52,910 bases of DNA from Blautia hansenii (GCF_013304445.1 NZ_JAAITA010000020.1:1-52910), one strand, 5' to 3'; shown: positions 24,403-33,727, counted from the first letter of the stretch. The notes: generated by a model not told the origin, from the sequence alone. Program-made: numbers and translations.

Positions 24403-24435
24403 CAGACTTGTGAAATATTATACTCCACAAGTCTG
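24403..24435 (-). terminator. Terminator at the end of the transfer operon
   Basis: CAGACTTGTG (24403-24412) and CACAAGTCTG (24426-24435) form a perfect 10-bp stem with TTGTT after it on the minus strand. It lies 64 bases past the stop of the lysozyme/CHAP gene and separates the transfer module from the cargo island. Confidence 0.75.
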
Positions 24436-24498
24436 CCTGTTTCCTTTTATTATGTTTATTAAGTGCCTGTATAAAATAGCACTTCTTATTCTCTTTAT

Positions 24499-26181
24499 TT
24501 AAATAATCCCATATCCAAGAATAGTTGCACTTCCAACAGAATATGAATGTTTCCAAACCCCTCGGACATTATTACCACCAATGTTAGTACCTGTATTTCC
24601 TTCTACTGTATAAATGATTCCACCTTCATATTTTTCCACGATTCCCACATGATCCGATATGCCATCTCCATTCCAATCAAAAAATACCAAGGAACCTGCA
24701 CTCGGAATGCCGCCTGTTTCCTGCCACTTTCCATGACTTTTAAACCAATCAATTCCATTTTCGCACAAAGAAAACTTCGGCATTGCACCAGATTCTATCA
24801 ATCCAGCTTGTTCCCCACACCAACTGACAAAGCAGGCACACCATTCCACATAAGAATCAAATCCATACCATCTCCAGTATTTTTCCCCATTACTACTTCC
24901 AACTTCCTGTTTTGCCACTTGCACAATCTGTCCGTTTCCAAATATTCCGCCAAGGATACCACCTCCAGAATAGTATCTCTGAACATGAGGAACATATTGA
25001 GGATCTCCATATCTTGGCCAACCAAGTTCCGCTGCCTTTTCTTGGCTAAACTGCAATGCATTTTCCAGACTATAACCGCCATGATGTTCTAAAGCCCATC
25101 CAATATAACCATTTCCGTAATTATATCCTTGCCAACTGAGTTGTAGCCTGCTGATATCTAATGGACTTTCACATCCTGCCTGTCTTACACAATCTGCATA
25201 ATATTGTACCCCTACCTGTATGGAATACTCTGGATCTTGAATCGCCCCTGGACTATTTGGATAGCGGGTATTGTACGGACATTCACTTGCCTGCATAGGA
25301 TCTGTTCCACGTCCTCCGGATTCCTGCATCATGATTGCTTGGATTGAAGGTACATATTCCGAAATTCCATACTGTGAAGCATACCTCTGAATGGTAGATG
25401 TATAAGCCAGTACCTCCTGACTTAGTGGCTCCGCACTAGTACTCCCGGAGCTTCCTGCAATTCCACCAATCACCCCCAGAACAATTACCAACAGCACAAC
25501 AATCCAGCCGCCTGCCACCAGAAAGGTTCCTAATGATTTTACTGCGGTAACTCCCGTTTTAACCGCTGTTTTTATTCCAGATACTGTCCGTTTAGCTGCC
25601 TTTGCAGATTGTGTTGCAGCCTTTTTCCCTTGGACAGCTAATTTTTTTCCAGAACGGTAAGCATGTTCTGCCTGTTTCTTTAATTTTGACGCTTCCTTTG
25701 AAGTTTTCGCTGTATGTGCTTGTTTGATACGATTTGCAGAATCTCTCAAAGGGGTCGCATTTTTTACCTCTGCAATGTTCTCTCTCGCTACTCCTGCTGT
25801 TCTTTTGTTTACCGCTTCTTTTGTTTTAATTCGTATATCAGTTTGACGTTCTGTTTGTGAATTTCCTTGAGTTCCACTGTTTCTACTCTGTTCAGCAGTA
25901 CGATCCGCATTTTTACTCCTTCGTTCTTTGATGACTCTCCAGGTCTTCTCTGCCTTTTTTTTTGCCGCTTTTTTACTGCCTTGAGAAACGATGGTTTCCC
26001 CTTTACTGGCCGACCACTTGATTCCTTCTTCCAGCCGGTCAGAAGCATACTGTTCCGGAGACTGTTTGGGAGAAAAATGGGAACCGTCATGCGTAGATAG
26101 CAGGGAACGTTCTGCAGATTTTAAAGTAATATCCTTGATCAATTCTTTGGGAAGCTGTTTGGCATGTTCCCGGACTTTCAA
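24499..26181 (-). CDS. Bifunctional lysozyme-like/CHAP peptidoglycan hydrolase
   Basis: Conjugation-associated cell-wall hydrolase (CwlT/VirB1-type role). The first half is basic and low-complexity (many Lys/Ala/Arg). A membrane helix follows (about 215-240, FLVAGGWIVVLLVIVLGVIGGIAG), then a lysozyme-like domain (SQYGISEYVPSIQAIMMQESGGRGTDPMQAS, with the Glu in QESGG), then a CHAP amidase/endopeptidase domain with the Cys in VEWCACFVSWCGEQAG and the His in GISDHVGIVEKYE. It is the last gene of the transfer operon. An ideal AGGAGG (26222-26227) faces an AAG at 26215-26217 in this frame where homologues should start (next residues ADIKTKEVDRT); the first usable start is TTG 26181, with no ribosome binding site. 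So expression may be impaired, or the codon differs in the true sequence. Confidence 0.87.
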   Translation of the reverse strand: MKVREHAKQLPKELIKDITLKSAERSLLSTHDGSHFSPKQSPEQYASDRLEEGIKWSASKGETIVSQGSKKAAKKKAEKTWRVIKERRSKNADRTAEQSRNSGTQGNSQTERQTDIRIKTKEAVNKRTAGVARENIAEVKNATPLRDSANRIKQAHTAKTSKEASKLKKQAEHAYRSGKKLAVQGKKAATQSAKAAKRTVSGIKTAVKTGVTAVKSLGTFLVAGGWIVVLLVIVLGVIGGIAGSSGSTSAEPLSQEVLAYTSTIQRYASQYGISEYVPSIQAIMMQESGGRGTDPMQASECPYNTRYPNSPGAIQDPEYSIQVGVQYYADCVRQAGCESPLDISRLQLSWQGYNYGNGYIGWALEHHGGYSLENALQFSQEKAAELGWPRYGDPQYVPHVQRYYSGGGILGGIFGNGQIVQVAKQEVGSSNGEKYWRWYGFDSYVEWCACFVSWCGEQAGLIESGAMPKFSLCENGIDWFKSHGKWQETGGIPSAGSLVFFDWNGDGISDHVGIVEKYEGGIIYTVEGNTGTNIGGNNVRGVWKHSYSVGSATILGYGII

Positions 26182-26228
26182 CGTCCGGTCTACCTCTTTT
26201 GTTTTAATATCTGCCTTATTCTCCTCCT

Positions 26229-26573
26229 TTATCGTTCCACCTGTTTTTTCCTATCTAACAGTTTCTGCATATCTTTTTGTGCTTTCTGTACCAGTGGGTG
26301 CTTCTCATAAGCCTCCACAAGTGCAATTAAATCCCGCTCCACCCCATTTCCTTGATATAAAGGATAGTGGATATCACTGTACTCAGGCACATCTGGATCA
26401 TGTAAAATAAATCCAATCCCAACCCCCATACCGGATCTTTTCTGTTCCATTTTCTGGTATATCCGAAAGGCTTCTTTTAATGTGGCGCACTCTGTCACTT
26501 CTCCCATTGTTTCAAATTCCATGCATTCAGCTGTATAAAAAGATATTTTCTTTTCCTGTACATCTTTTATCAC
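26229..26573 (-). CDS. Conserved ICE accessory protein, 114 aa
   Basis: I do not recognise a named family with certainty. The protein is soluble, with FYTAECMEFETMGEVTECATLKEAFRIYQKM, then GMGVGIGFILHDPDVPEYSDIHYPLYQGNGVERDLIALVEAYEKHPLVQKAQKDM. Its mixed strand-helix pattern recalls the small domains attached to large polyvalent proteins of ICEs. It lies between the VirB4 terminator and the CHAP hydrolase; its TAA stop is directly followed by the AGGAGG of the hydrolase. The ATG at 26573 is preceded by weak purines. No membrane segment or catalytic motif is apparent. Confidence 0.65.
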   Translation of the reverse strand: MIKDVQEKKISFYTAECMEFETMGEVTECATLKEAFRIYQKMEQKRSGMGVGIGFILHDPDVPEYSDIHYPLYQGNGVERDLIALVEAYEKHPLVQKAQKDMQKLLDRKKQVER

Positions 26574-26604
26574 ATTTACACACCCTTTCTCTATGAATCA
26601 AAAA

Positions 26605-26630
26605 CCGTTACACAGTCCCCCATGTAACGG
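26605..26630 (-). terminator. Terminator after VirB4
   Basis: CCGTTACA (26605-26612) and TGTAACGG (26623-26630) form the stem; on the minus strand it is followed by TTTTTGATTC. It lies 60 bases beyond the VirB4 stop and could limit readthrough into the last two transfer genes. Confidence 0.75.
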
Positions 26631-26692
26631 CTTTCATATTTTTTGATTCAATTATGACGTACTGTAAAACACATTTGATGAACGAACCTATG

Positions 26693-29041
26693 CTATACAG
26701 CTTTCAAACTTTCTCCTGGTTTTGTTGTCATCAGTTGGTACAACTTTGTATTCCTTGGGAATGTATTTTCAAATGGAACCAGATTTCCAGAACAGCGTAT
26801 CAAACCACTTCCAGCTTTCACATTTGTGATATATCCTAACTGGTTGTCGGAAATGTTCAAAAGTCTTGCCAATTCTTCCCGGTCCGTACTTGCCTGGTTC
26901 AGCATAACTAAAAACTCACTGTTTGCGAGCATAAGTCTTGCCGTATCGGAACGTAGAACCTCATCTACATTCTGGCTCATGGCATTCACGAACCCATTAT
27001 ACTTTCGGATACGCTTCCATAACTTATAAAAAAATTCCGCACTGTATGGATAACGGAATAACAGATAAAACTCATCACAAAAGATCCAGGTCCGTTTTCC
27101 TTTTTTCCAGTTCTGGATCACACGGTTGAAAATGGCATCCAGTGTTACCAGCATGCCAAGGGGCATGAGCTGGGAACCCAGTTCCCGGATATCATAATCC
27201 ATGATACGGTTCTTCGTATCCACATTTGTTTTATGCGCAAACGTGTTCAGACTTCCACTGGTAAATAATTCTGCTGATAAGGCAAGAGCTCTTGCTTCTG
27301 GCTCTTCCTGCAGCATCAGCTGTCGGTATAAGTCCTTTAAAGTCGGCACTTCCTTGGTATAACCGCTGCGGATATAATCACGATAAGTATCAGCTGTACA
27401 GCGGTCAATGATGGATTTATCCTTTGCGCCCAGATTGCCTGCCCCTATCAGCTGTTCAAAAACAGACAACAGAAATTCTGATTTTTCAATTAGTGGATTG
27501 GTATCATCCCCATAGCTGCTGTCCATATCCATAGCATTCAGATGCATTCCAGAAGTTGCTGATACTTTTACAACTTCTCCCCCTAATGCTACTGTCAGGT
27601 TTCCAAATTCGGATTCCGGATCTAGAATTAGGATGTCATCCTCCGTGGCAAGTGCTAATGCAACAATCTCTTCTTTGGCAGAAAAACTTTTTCCGGATCC
27701 ACTGACTCCTAAGCGAAAACTGTTGCCATTCAGCAGTTTCTTCCGGTCCACAACGATCATATTTTTGCTGACCGCATTCTGCCCGTAATAAATCCCGCCT
27801 TCCTGCATAATCTCCTGGGTATGGAAAGGGATCAGCACAGCTGTGGACTCTGTGGTCAGGGTACGCAGAGCGTTGATCTTTCGTGGTCCAAAAGGCAGCG
27901 CCGTATGCAGACCGTCCATTTGCTGCCACCGCAGAGTGGACAGCTGACACAGATTTTTCCTCGCAATGGATTTCAAGGTTTCCGTATCTGAGTTCAACTC
28001 CTTATAACTGTCTGCCATATGCACAATGGTCAACACCCCGAACATCATTCTCTGGTCTCTGGTGGTCAGATCATTTAACATCTCCTTTGTTTCGGTTCTC
28101 TGCAACTCCATCTCATACGGAATGGTTGCAGAAAAGTTATTGTTTTCGTTCTGCCTTCTCTGCCAGTTGGTCACGTTCGTTTCTACACCAAGCAGTTTGT
28201 TTTGTATCTCACGGACTGCTTCATCCGTAGGGACTGGCAGGATATCAATTGACAGCATTAAGTTTCTGCTCAGATCACAGAGCTCCGATACCATGCTGTC
28301 CCGGACGTAAGTTGCATAATCCTGCATATATAAAACACGCCCATATCGCCCATCAATCTTAAAATGATCCTGCAAGAACTCCATAGAATCTGGTGCAAAC
28401 CAGTCTTTAAAATCATGTCCTCTTTTTACAGCTTCCTTAAAATCAAACTCTGCTGTCGCAGAAACGTCTTCTTTAAAGAAATCACGGAAAATCTTCAGAC
28501 GCTCTCCAGCATCCAGTTCTTCCCCAATGGAAGATAACTTCGCCAGATGTGTGGTGATATCCGTTCCAACACGTGCGAAATAGGTCCTTGCCTCATCAAT
28601 GTTCTTCTTATGGACACTGATCGTCAGATAACGTTCCCGAAGAATACTGTTATTGGTATCACTGATCTTGGATAACAACATTTCGTTGTATTCTTTTCGG
28701 TATTCATCCAATTCGTCCTCTTTCATAGGGATCAGAATGGATTGTTCAAATTCTGCCTTATTGATGCGGCGGTTATTAATGGTAAGTTTGGCGGATGCGC
28801 CGGAGTCCAATGCATTTAAAAGCTCGGAATAATCCAGAAACATTTCTGTCTTATCCTCTTTGCTTGCAATGGAATAATTGATATCCGTAAAACGGAACGA
28901 TTTTGAAAACAGCCTGCCGGACTGAAAGATGCCATCCGGCCAGATCCGCTGTATCGGGATTGCCTGCTGTACAGACTTCGGAATCATAAATTTCTCTTTT
29001 TCTAGTTTTAATGTACGATGCAGCGTTTTAATCAACCGCAT
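26693..29041 (-). CDS. VirB4-type conjugation ATPase
   Basis: Energy-supplying ATPase of the type IV secretion apparatus, at the cytoplasmic side of the membrane. The 782 residues show Walker A GVSGSGKS (445-452), Walker B ending in WIFCDEFYLLF, and the QNVDEVLRSDTARLMLANSEFLVMLNQA segment typical of VirB4/TraE. The N-terminal domain is the VirB4 pilus-assembly part. It matches the VirB4 family common in clostridial ICEs of the C. difficile CD1110 type, in length and order. The ATG overlaps the end of the PrgI gene by 14 bases, as in other such ICEs. No defects are seen. Confidence 0.93.
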   Translation of the reverse strand: MRLIKTLHRTLKLEKEKFMIPKSVQQAIPIQRIWPDGIFQSGRLFSKSFRFTDINYSIASKEDKTEMFLDYSELLNALDSGASAKLTINNRRINKAEFEQSILIPMKEDELDEYRKEYNEMLLSKISDTNNSILRERYLTISVHKKNIDEARTYFARVGTDITTHLAKLSSIGEELDAGERLKIFRDFFKEDVSATAEFDFKEAVKRGHDFKDWFAPDSMEFLQDHFKIDGRYGRVLYMQDYATYVRDSMVSELCDLSRNLMLSIDILPVPTDEAVREIQNKLLGVETNVTNWQRRQNENNNFSATIPYEMELQRTETKEMLNDLTTRDQRMMFGVLTIVHMADSYKELNSDTETLKSIARKNLCQLSTLRWQQMDGLHTALPFGPRKINALRTLTTESTAVLIPFHTQEIMQEGGIYYGQNAVSKNMIVVDRKKLLNGNSFRLGVSGSGKSFSAKEEIVALALATEDDILILDPESEFGNLTVALGGEVVKVSATSGMHLNAMDMDSSYGDDTNPLIEKSEFLLSVFEQLIGAGNLGAKDKSIIDRCTADTYRDYIRSGYTKEVPTLKDLYRQLMLQEEPEARALALSAELFTSGSLNTFAHKTNVDTKNRIMDYDIRELGSQLMPLGMLVTLDAIFNRVIQNWKKGKRTWIFCDEFYLLFRYPYSAEFFYKLWKRIRKYNGFVNAMSQNVDEVLRSDTARLMLANSEFLVMLNQASTDREELARLLNISDNQLGYITNVKAGSGLIRCSGNLVPFENTFPRNTKLYQLMTTKPGESLKAV

Positions 29042-29453
29042 CCCCCCTTCCTTTCTTTTTTCTATTTTTGCTTCTCTTTCGTTCTACCAGCTCCGTGCCA
29101 TTTCTGCAGGAACGTGTTCCGATTTCTATTGTCTCTTCCAGACATTTCAGATAGAGATTCTCCGATTGAAACACCAGCTTTTTGGGGCATAAGATCTCTG
29201 ATTTTAACCACACCCATACGAACTTTTCCAGTGTCATCTGGTGATAGCGGAAAAAACCACATCCCGCAAAAGGGGCTGCAGCAAAAACACTCAGCCATCC
29301 GGCAATCTCCGTTCCACAGGTATCTTTTGTCCCTAGATAAACACCTACTGCAGCAGCAATCGCCAATACAGAAAAGAAACACTGCCGCATGCTCAGTCCA
29401 AAGAAAAAGGACTCCTGAAATTCCTGGATCTCTTTGTTCATTTTTACTTCCAT
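29028..29453 (-). CDS. PrgI-family conjugation membrane protein
   Basis: Inner-membrane component of Gram-positive conjugation channels (PrgI/TcpE role). It has 141 residues beginning MEVKMNKEIQEFQESFFFGLSMRQCFFSVLAIAAAVGVYL, a very characteristic PrgI start, followed by two membrane helices (about 26-42 and 50-65) and a basic tail. The ATG at 29453 fits the family; a second ATG at 29441 is also possible and has GGAAG ahead. It overlaps the VirB4 gene, and the fixed order PrgI-VirB4 supports the call. Confidence 0.88.
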   Translation of the reverse strand: MEVKMNKEIQEFQESFFFGLSMRQCFFSVLAIAAAVGVYLGTKDTCGTEIAGWLSVFAAAPFAGCGFFRYHQMTLEKFVWVWLKSEILCPKKLVFQSENLYLKCLEETIEIGTRSCRNGTELVERKRSKNRKKKGRGDAVD

Positions 29454-29533
29454 TTTGTCAATACAAATAACAGAAAATAAGCCAGGGGACGGCCTTTTCT
29501 GTCATAACTCCTTTCCTTTTGTATTCCCACATT

Positions 29534-29962
29534 TTACCGTTCCATTTGATTTCGTTTTTTCTTTTTCGGCACTTGGCTCTGTTCTTCAAGTTCTGGATGA
29601 TCCTTATAAAAACGTTTCATTCCTTCTGGATCTAATTCCTCCAGCCGCTTAAGATCAAATGCCACTTTTGCATAGGTACAGAATCCAGAATGTCCTCGCT
29701 CTGGAAGAATTTTACCCAACTTATGTTTTTGAATAAATTTCAATTTTTCCTTACTCCCAAAGTCCTGGATAAAGGCCTCATGAACATCCGATCTCTCAAA
29801 CGGTAAATTTACCGTCAGATCACTAAAAGATTCCCATACACCATCTTCCTTTGCCAGCATTCCAATATACAGACCTTTTCCTGTATAGTAAGTGCCTATC
29901 TCCAGTTTGATTTCTTCATGTCCCATTTCCCAATCATATCCTAAAATTGGTTGTTCTTTCAT
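29534..29962 (-). CDS. DUF4313-like ICE accessory protein
   Basis: Soluble protein of 142 residues. The segments YYTGKGLYIGMLAKEDGVWESFSDLTVNLP and LPERGHSGFCTYAKVAFDLKRLEELDPEGMKRF fit the DUF4313-type family seen in clostridial and Bacteroides mobile elements; I recall the family from its pattern, so the name is tentative. The start ATG 29962 follows GGCAGGAGT. It lies between the VirB6-like and PrgI genes. The role is unknown. The C-terminal tail is Lys/Arg rich and may bind nucleic acid (inference). Confidence 0.65.
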   Translation of the reverse strand: MKEQPILGYDWEMGHEEIKLEIGTYYTGKGLYIGMLAKEDGVWESFSDLTVNLPFERSDVHEAFIQDFGSKEKLKFIQKHKLGKILPERGHSGFCTYAKVAFDLKRLEELDPEGMKRFYKDHPELEEQSQVPKKKKRNQMER

Positions 29963-29978
29963 ACTCCTGCCTCCTTAC

Positions 29979-30824
29979 TTATAACCCCATGATTTCTTTT
30001 ACAATCCGGTCCGCTGCCTTAATTGCCCCTACCAATACTAATAGGTTAAAGATCAGCTCTGCCACATAATTCCATACAATATTCACCGCAGATAAACTGC
30101 TGTCTGCGATTGCCGGCGGACTGGCAGCAAATACAGAAAAAATAATGCAGGCAAGTGCAATGATTGCTCCTTCCATACAAACCCCTGCATAGGAACGGAC
30201 AAAGTTCTTCCCTATGTTCTGTGTAGGCTCTCCCGCAAAAGTCGCAATGGGAATGGGTGCTATGGCTGTGTACATATACAGCTTGAACATCCTTCCATAC
30301 ACGGTCAAGATCATAATAAATGACAAGACTGTAATAAACAGGCTGCCAAGCAGTGTAACAATCCAAAGAGGAATAGAATCTAATAATCCTACACTTTCAA
30401 TCTTCTCCACCATTTCAGCCGGAAGTTCGATTACATCTGAATCCCCACCAAATCCTGAATTTTGCATGATTGTAGATACCATTCCCTGTATGACAGAAAA
30501 AAGTGCCATCATCAATTCCAGCCCATACCCTACTGCCCCTTTTGCCAGTGCAAATCGAATAAACAATTTCACCGCATGCTCTGGCTTTTTTACGTCCAGA
30601 TAGCTGCTACAGGTTTTCACTACACTGATCGCAAAAAAAAGTACTAAAAGTCCATACCCGATTCCTTTTAGAGCATCATGAATGGTCAGCATCACACTCC
30701 AGATATCTCCGCCTTTAAAGGTTTCCGGGCTTTGCGTTAAAAGCTGCCAGATTTCTGACAGCTTAGAATTCCATGTTTCTAACGCATTGTTTAGATTTTG
30801 AACGATCCAGTTATCACTTTCCAA
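29979..30824 (-). CDS. VirB6/TrbL-like channel membrane protein
   Basis: Polytopic membrane protein of the conjugation channel. From LESDNWIVQNLNNALETWNSKLSEIWQLL the protein continues with at least six hydrophobic segments, e.g. GIGYGLLVLFFAISVVKTC, LMMALFSVIQGMVSTI, LWIVTLLGSLFITVLSFIMILTVYG, AIIALACIIFSVFAAS and ELIFNLLVLVGAIKAADRIV, as in VirB6-like proteins of clostridial ICEs. The proposed start is TTG 30824, with GGAGGTG ahead; the frame extends upstream to 30875 without a better site. It lies behind the Maff2 gene. Confidence is high for topology and context, moderate for the start. Confidence 0.83.
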   Translation of the reverse strand: MESDNWIVQNLNNALETWNSKLSEIWQLLTQSPETFKGGDIWSVMLTIHDALKGIGYGLLVLFFAISVVKTCSSYLDVKKPEHAVKLFIRFALAKGAVGYGLELMMALFSVIQGMVSTIMQNSGFGGDSDVIELPAEMVEKIESVGLLDSIPLWIVTLLGSLFITVLSFIMILTVYGRMFKLYMYTAIAPIPIATFAGEPTQNIGKNFVRSYAGVCMEGAIIALACIIFSVFAASPPAIADSSLSAVNIVWNYVAELIFNLLVLVGAIKAADRIVKEIMGL

Positions 30825-30910
30825 GTAGCATTTCACCTCCCTGTTGTTTCCATTTACAGACAGGGAGAACAGCACAGTGTCTGCTCTCCCGCTGTACTGC
30901 TGATATCAGA

Positions 30911-31285
30911 TTACACCATGATCAAATCCAAAATCTCTTTTGCAAAGGTAATGATGACGCCGCCTGCTAAAGTCAAAAATCCATTTGCCCTCTGGCTTGG
31001 ATCATGCGATTTTAAAGACAAGCCGATCTGCACCACACCAAATCCTAACAAGATCAAGCCAATCGCCCGGATCAAGGAAAAAATAAAATCAGACAAGTTA
31101 TTCACCACTGCTAATGGATCTCCTGCAGCCAGAACAGGGGTTGTACACCACATCATGGCGAATACGATTACTGCATAGCTGACAAAAAATCGTTTTTGTA
31201 CACCACTCATTCGCAAAGGCTTCGTCTTCGGATTCTTTTTCTTAAACAATTTCTGCATCATATGCACGATACACATTCCTCCCAT
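30911..31285 (-). CDS. Maff2-family (VirB2-like) small membrane protein
   Basis: Short protein of up to 124 residues with a hydrophobic export-like segment (FFVSYAVIVFAMMWCTTPVLAAGDP, possibly cleaved after VLA) and two further helices (SDFIFSLIRAIGLILLGFGVVQIGL and TLAGGVIITFAKEILDLIMV). This is the shape of the Maff2 family, thought to be pilin- or VirB2-like channel parts. The start is uncertain: ATG 31285, GTG 31267 and ATG 31261 are in frame, and GGGAGG lies between the first and the others, favouring the later ones. It is followed by the VirB6-like gene and preceded directly by VirD4. Confidence 0.82.
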   Translation of the reverse strand: MGGMCIVHMMQKLFKKKNPKTKPLRMSGVQKRFFVSYAVIVFAMMWCTTPVLAAGDPLAVVNNLSDFIFSLIRAIGLILLGFGVVQIGLSLKSHDPSQRANGFLTLAGGVIITFAKEILDLIMV

Positions 31286-33055
31286 CTAAAAAGGCTGCTC
31301 TTTGCCGAGGATGTCCTCTTCACAGAGCAGCTCATAATCATCTAAGCGTTCAATATCAATATTCAAATCATCATGTGACCTCGGAGCTTTCGCATAGTCA
31401 TACGGAGGCGCACCGCCATCCTCTGTCCATTTCACATTTGGATGTTTCTTTAAATTATATTTGTCATCCAGCATGGGACGTTCCCCTCGGACAAACAGGA
31501 TTGCTTTCCGGTTATCCAGTAAGCGGATCTCATCCGGTGTAAAGAGTTCCCGCCCTGTCTGCTGATAGTTCGTAGAATAACTTCCGTTTCGTCCTTTTGT
31601 CTGTCCATAAGTATTCGTATCTAAAGTTTCTTTTCCCAACAGTTCCGAAATATATTTATGTCCCTCTTTTTCGTTGCCTCCCAGATATAAAAATTCATCG
31701 CAATTACCTACCAAGCTTTCCCATGAGTCCTTAAACAGGGCTTTCATTTGCGCCATATTCTGGATGATGATACTGCAGGAAATTGCGCGTGACCGCATGG
31801 TAGCAAGGATCTTATCAAAATCATCCGGCAAGGCTACATTCGGCCACTCATCCATGATACAGTGGACGGGTACCGGCAATCTCCCTCCATATTTTCGGTC
31901 TGCTACATAATACAGTGTCTGGAACAGATTGCTATAAATCATACCTACCAGATAGTTCAAAGAAGTATCGGCATCGGGGATACAGCAGAACAACGCCACT
32001 TTCTTTTCTCCGATACTTGCCAGATCCAGCTCATCCGTACAGGTTAAGTTTGCAATCTCTTTCAGATTAAATGCAGCCAACCGGACACCAACAGAAATCA
32101 AGATAGACTTTGCTGTTTTTCCCGCTGCCTGCTTGTAAATCTGATACTGTTTCACCGCAATGCTGTCCGGCTTTCTCATTTCTAACCTTTCAAACAAAAT
32201 GTCCAGAGGTGACTGATATTCCTCATCTTCTTCCTTAACCTGGGCACTACCTAACATCTCCATGATCATAGGGAAATTCTGCTCTTCCGGCGGTGCTTCA
32301 TGTAACAGGTACAGCATCAGAGCCTGCAACAGCGCTGTTTCGCTCTTCTCCCAAAATGGATCCGATGCCTGTGAACCTTTTGGTGTTGTATTGCGGATCA
32401 GGTTGTTGATAAGTTTTAACACATCTTTGTCATCATGGACATAACAAAATGGATTATAACAAAAGGATGTATCCGGGTTGATCAGATCAAACACCCGTAC
32501 CTCATATCCCATCCGTTCCAGCAGTCCTCCAGTCTTCCGGAGTAGCTCTCCTTTCGGATCCGTTACTACAATGGAACAGCCACCGCCTTTTTTCGACTCA
32601 GCCTGAGAGCATTGAAGAATATTAGGAACTGCATAGGTACGACTTTTTCCGGCTCCTGAGCCACCCGCCACCAAGACATTTAAGTTTCTCTGGTGCTTAT
32701 AGACTTCCTGGCTCATGCGAAAGTTTTGTGTCAAAAGAAGATTATGGGTATACTCCTTGTCTGCATATCTCTTACAAATCTGATGGACGTCTCCCCAACG
32801 GGCGGAACCGTGTTCCACACCTCTTCTATAATTTTTCTGCTGAGAATAATAGATACAGATACCTGTGATATAGGCAAATGATAGAATCAAGATACACTTT
32901 CCCGTATATACGGTGTAGTGCAAAGAAAAAGGCTGGCGAAGAATCTGACTCAGCCTGTCTAAAATTTCAAATATATTTTCCCCTGGTTGAATCGCACAGG
33001 CAAGGGAAGCCCCCATCCACCAGACAATCGGAAGAAAAATCCCCCAGACAATCAA
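31286..33055 (-). CDS. VirD4/TraG-type coupling protein
   Basis: Type IV coupling ATPase that delivers the relaxase-DNA complex to the channel. It has 589 residues with two N-terminal membrane helices (about 2-22 and 50-71), Walker A GGSGAGKS (131-138), VVTDPKGELLRKTGGLLERMGYEVRVFDL, and Walker B CIMDEWPNVALPDDF, all typical of TraG/VirD4. The predicted start TTG 33055 has no clear ribosome binding site; upstream codons in frame (TFRKAD) reach to the AGAGG of the preceding gene without an NTG, so the true start is unclear. It lies between DUF4314 and Maff2. Confidence 0.92.
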   Translation of the reverse strand: MIVWGIFLPIVWWMGASLACAIQPGENIFEILDRLSQILRQPFSLHYTVYTGKCILILSFAYITGICIYYSQQKNYRRGVEHGSARWGDVHQICKRYADKEYTHNLLLTQNFRMSQEVYKHQRNLNVLVAGGSGAGKSRTYAVPNILQCSQAESKKGGGCSIVVTDPKGELLRKTGGLLERMGYEVRVFDLINPDTSFCYNPFCYVHDDKDVLKLINNLIRNTTPKGSQASDPFWEKSETALLQALMLYLLHEAPPEEQNFPMIMEMLGSAQVKEEDEEYQSPLDILFERLEMRKPDSIAVKQYQIYKQAAGKTAKSILISVGVRLAAFNLKEIANLTCTDELDLASIGEKKVALFCCIPDADTSLNYLVGMIYSNLFQTLYYVADRKYGGRLPVPVHCIMDEWPNVALPDDFDKILATMRSRAISCSIIIQNMAQMKALFKDSWESLVGNCDEFLYLGGNEKEGHKYISELLGKETLDTNTYGQTKGRNGSYSTNYQQTGRELFTPDEIRLLDNRKAILFVRGERPMLDDKYNLKKHPNVKWTEDGGAPPYDYAKAPRSHDDLNIDIERLDDYELLCEEDILGKEQPF

Positions 33056-33072
33056 GTCTGCTTTTCTAAATG

Positions 33073-33336
33073 TTACCTCTGCATGTCATGCTCCTTTCTC
33101 TTATGCGGCTCTCCTATTTTATGGAACGAATCCACTTCTGGCAAAACCGCAAGGGAACTACCATTCTCCCAGTTCACATGGATCTGTCCGGCATCATCTA
33201 CGTAACATACTTTTCCTTTTAATCCAGAGGGCATATTCCTTTCACCCTCCATCTCATCTAAGCAAATCTGCGTTCCTTCTGGATACATCTTTCGTATGCG
33301 TTCTACCTGTTTTCGATCTAATATCTGAATGATCAC
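33073..33336 (-). CDS. DUF4314 protein
   Basis: Small conserved protein of ICEs, about 87 residues. The sequence VERIRKMYPEGTQICLDEMEGERNMPSGLKGKVCYVDDAGQIHVNWENGSSLAVLPEVDSFHKI is a clear DUF4314 pattern (an SH3-like fold is likely). The function is unknown. Start choice is open: GTG 33336 lies directly on the GGAGG (33338-33342), whereas ATC 33333 and ATT 33330 have better spacing but are non-standard; a GTG at 33351 lies before the site. Its 5' end overlaps the stop of the preceding gene. Confidence 0.8.
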   Translation of the reverse strand: MIIQILDRKQVERIRKMYPEGTQICLDEMEGERNMPSGLKGKVCYVDDAGQIHVNWENGSSLAVLPEVDSFHKIGEPHKRKEHDMQR

Positions 33337-33344
33337 CCCTCCTT

Positions 33345-33647
33345 TTACCACGGGAAGTGCTTGGTCCTATGGGGTTTCATAACCTCCATGATAGCTGCTT
33401 CCACACCATCAGTATATTTTCCTTCCTCTAAACGCTGATTGCGGAGATCATTTAAGGCATGGCGAAGAACCCTCTGTTCATCAGAAGTGATTTCCATCCT
33501 CTTTTCTTTCAGATCAAAATCCCAGAGTTTTAAACCCATTTGTCTTGCCTCTTCTGATTCAGGTCCTTTTTTCCGGTAAAGACTCAGCAATGCATCTGAC
33601 ATCATATTTCTTCTGGTTTCTTTCATTTCGATATAATATTTTGTCAT
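33345..33647 (-). CDS. Hypothetical ICE protein, 100 aa
   Basis: Charged, helical, soluble protein (MTKYYIEMKETRRNMMSDALLSLYRKKGPESEEARQMGLKLWDFDLKEKRMEITSDEQRVLRHALNDLRNQRLEEGKYTDGVEAAIMEVMK). I do not recognise a named family. The start ATG 33647 was chosen because AGGTG lies 6 bases ahead; the GTG at 33656 is part of that site. It lies between the ArdC-like gene and DUF4314 in the transfer operon, so an accessory role in transfer is possible. No membrane or catalytic features are visible. Confidence 0.65.
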   Translation of the reverse strand: MTKYYIEMKETRRNMMSDALLSLYRKKGPESEEARQMGLKLWDFDLKEKRMEITSDEQRVLRHALNDLRNQRLEEGKYTDGVEAAIMEVMKPHRTKHFPW

Positions 33648-33727
33648 ATATGACACCTGCCTTTCTTACACCAACCATATCACACACGTTCCGCAATAGC
33701 TATCACAAATCCAACTTTTACTGTGCT

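Noticed and set aside
24547-25092. 181-codon + strand open frame across the lysozyme/CHAP gene
   Set aside because: It is antisense to a recognised hydrolase, and its composition is that of a reverse-strand shadow.
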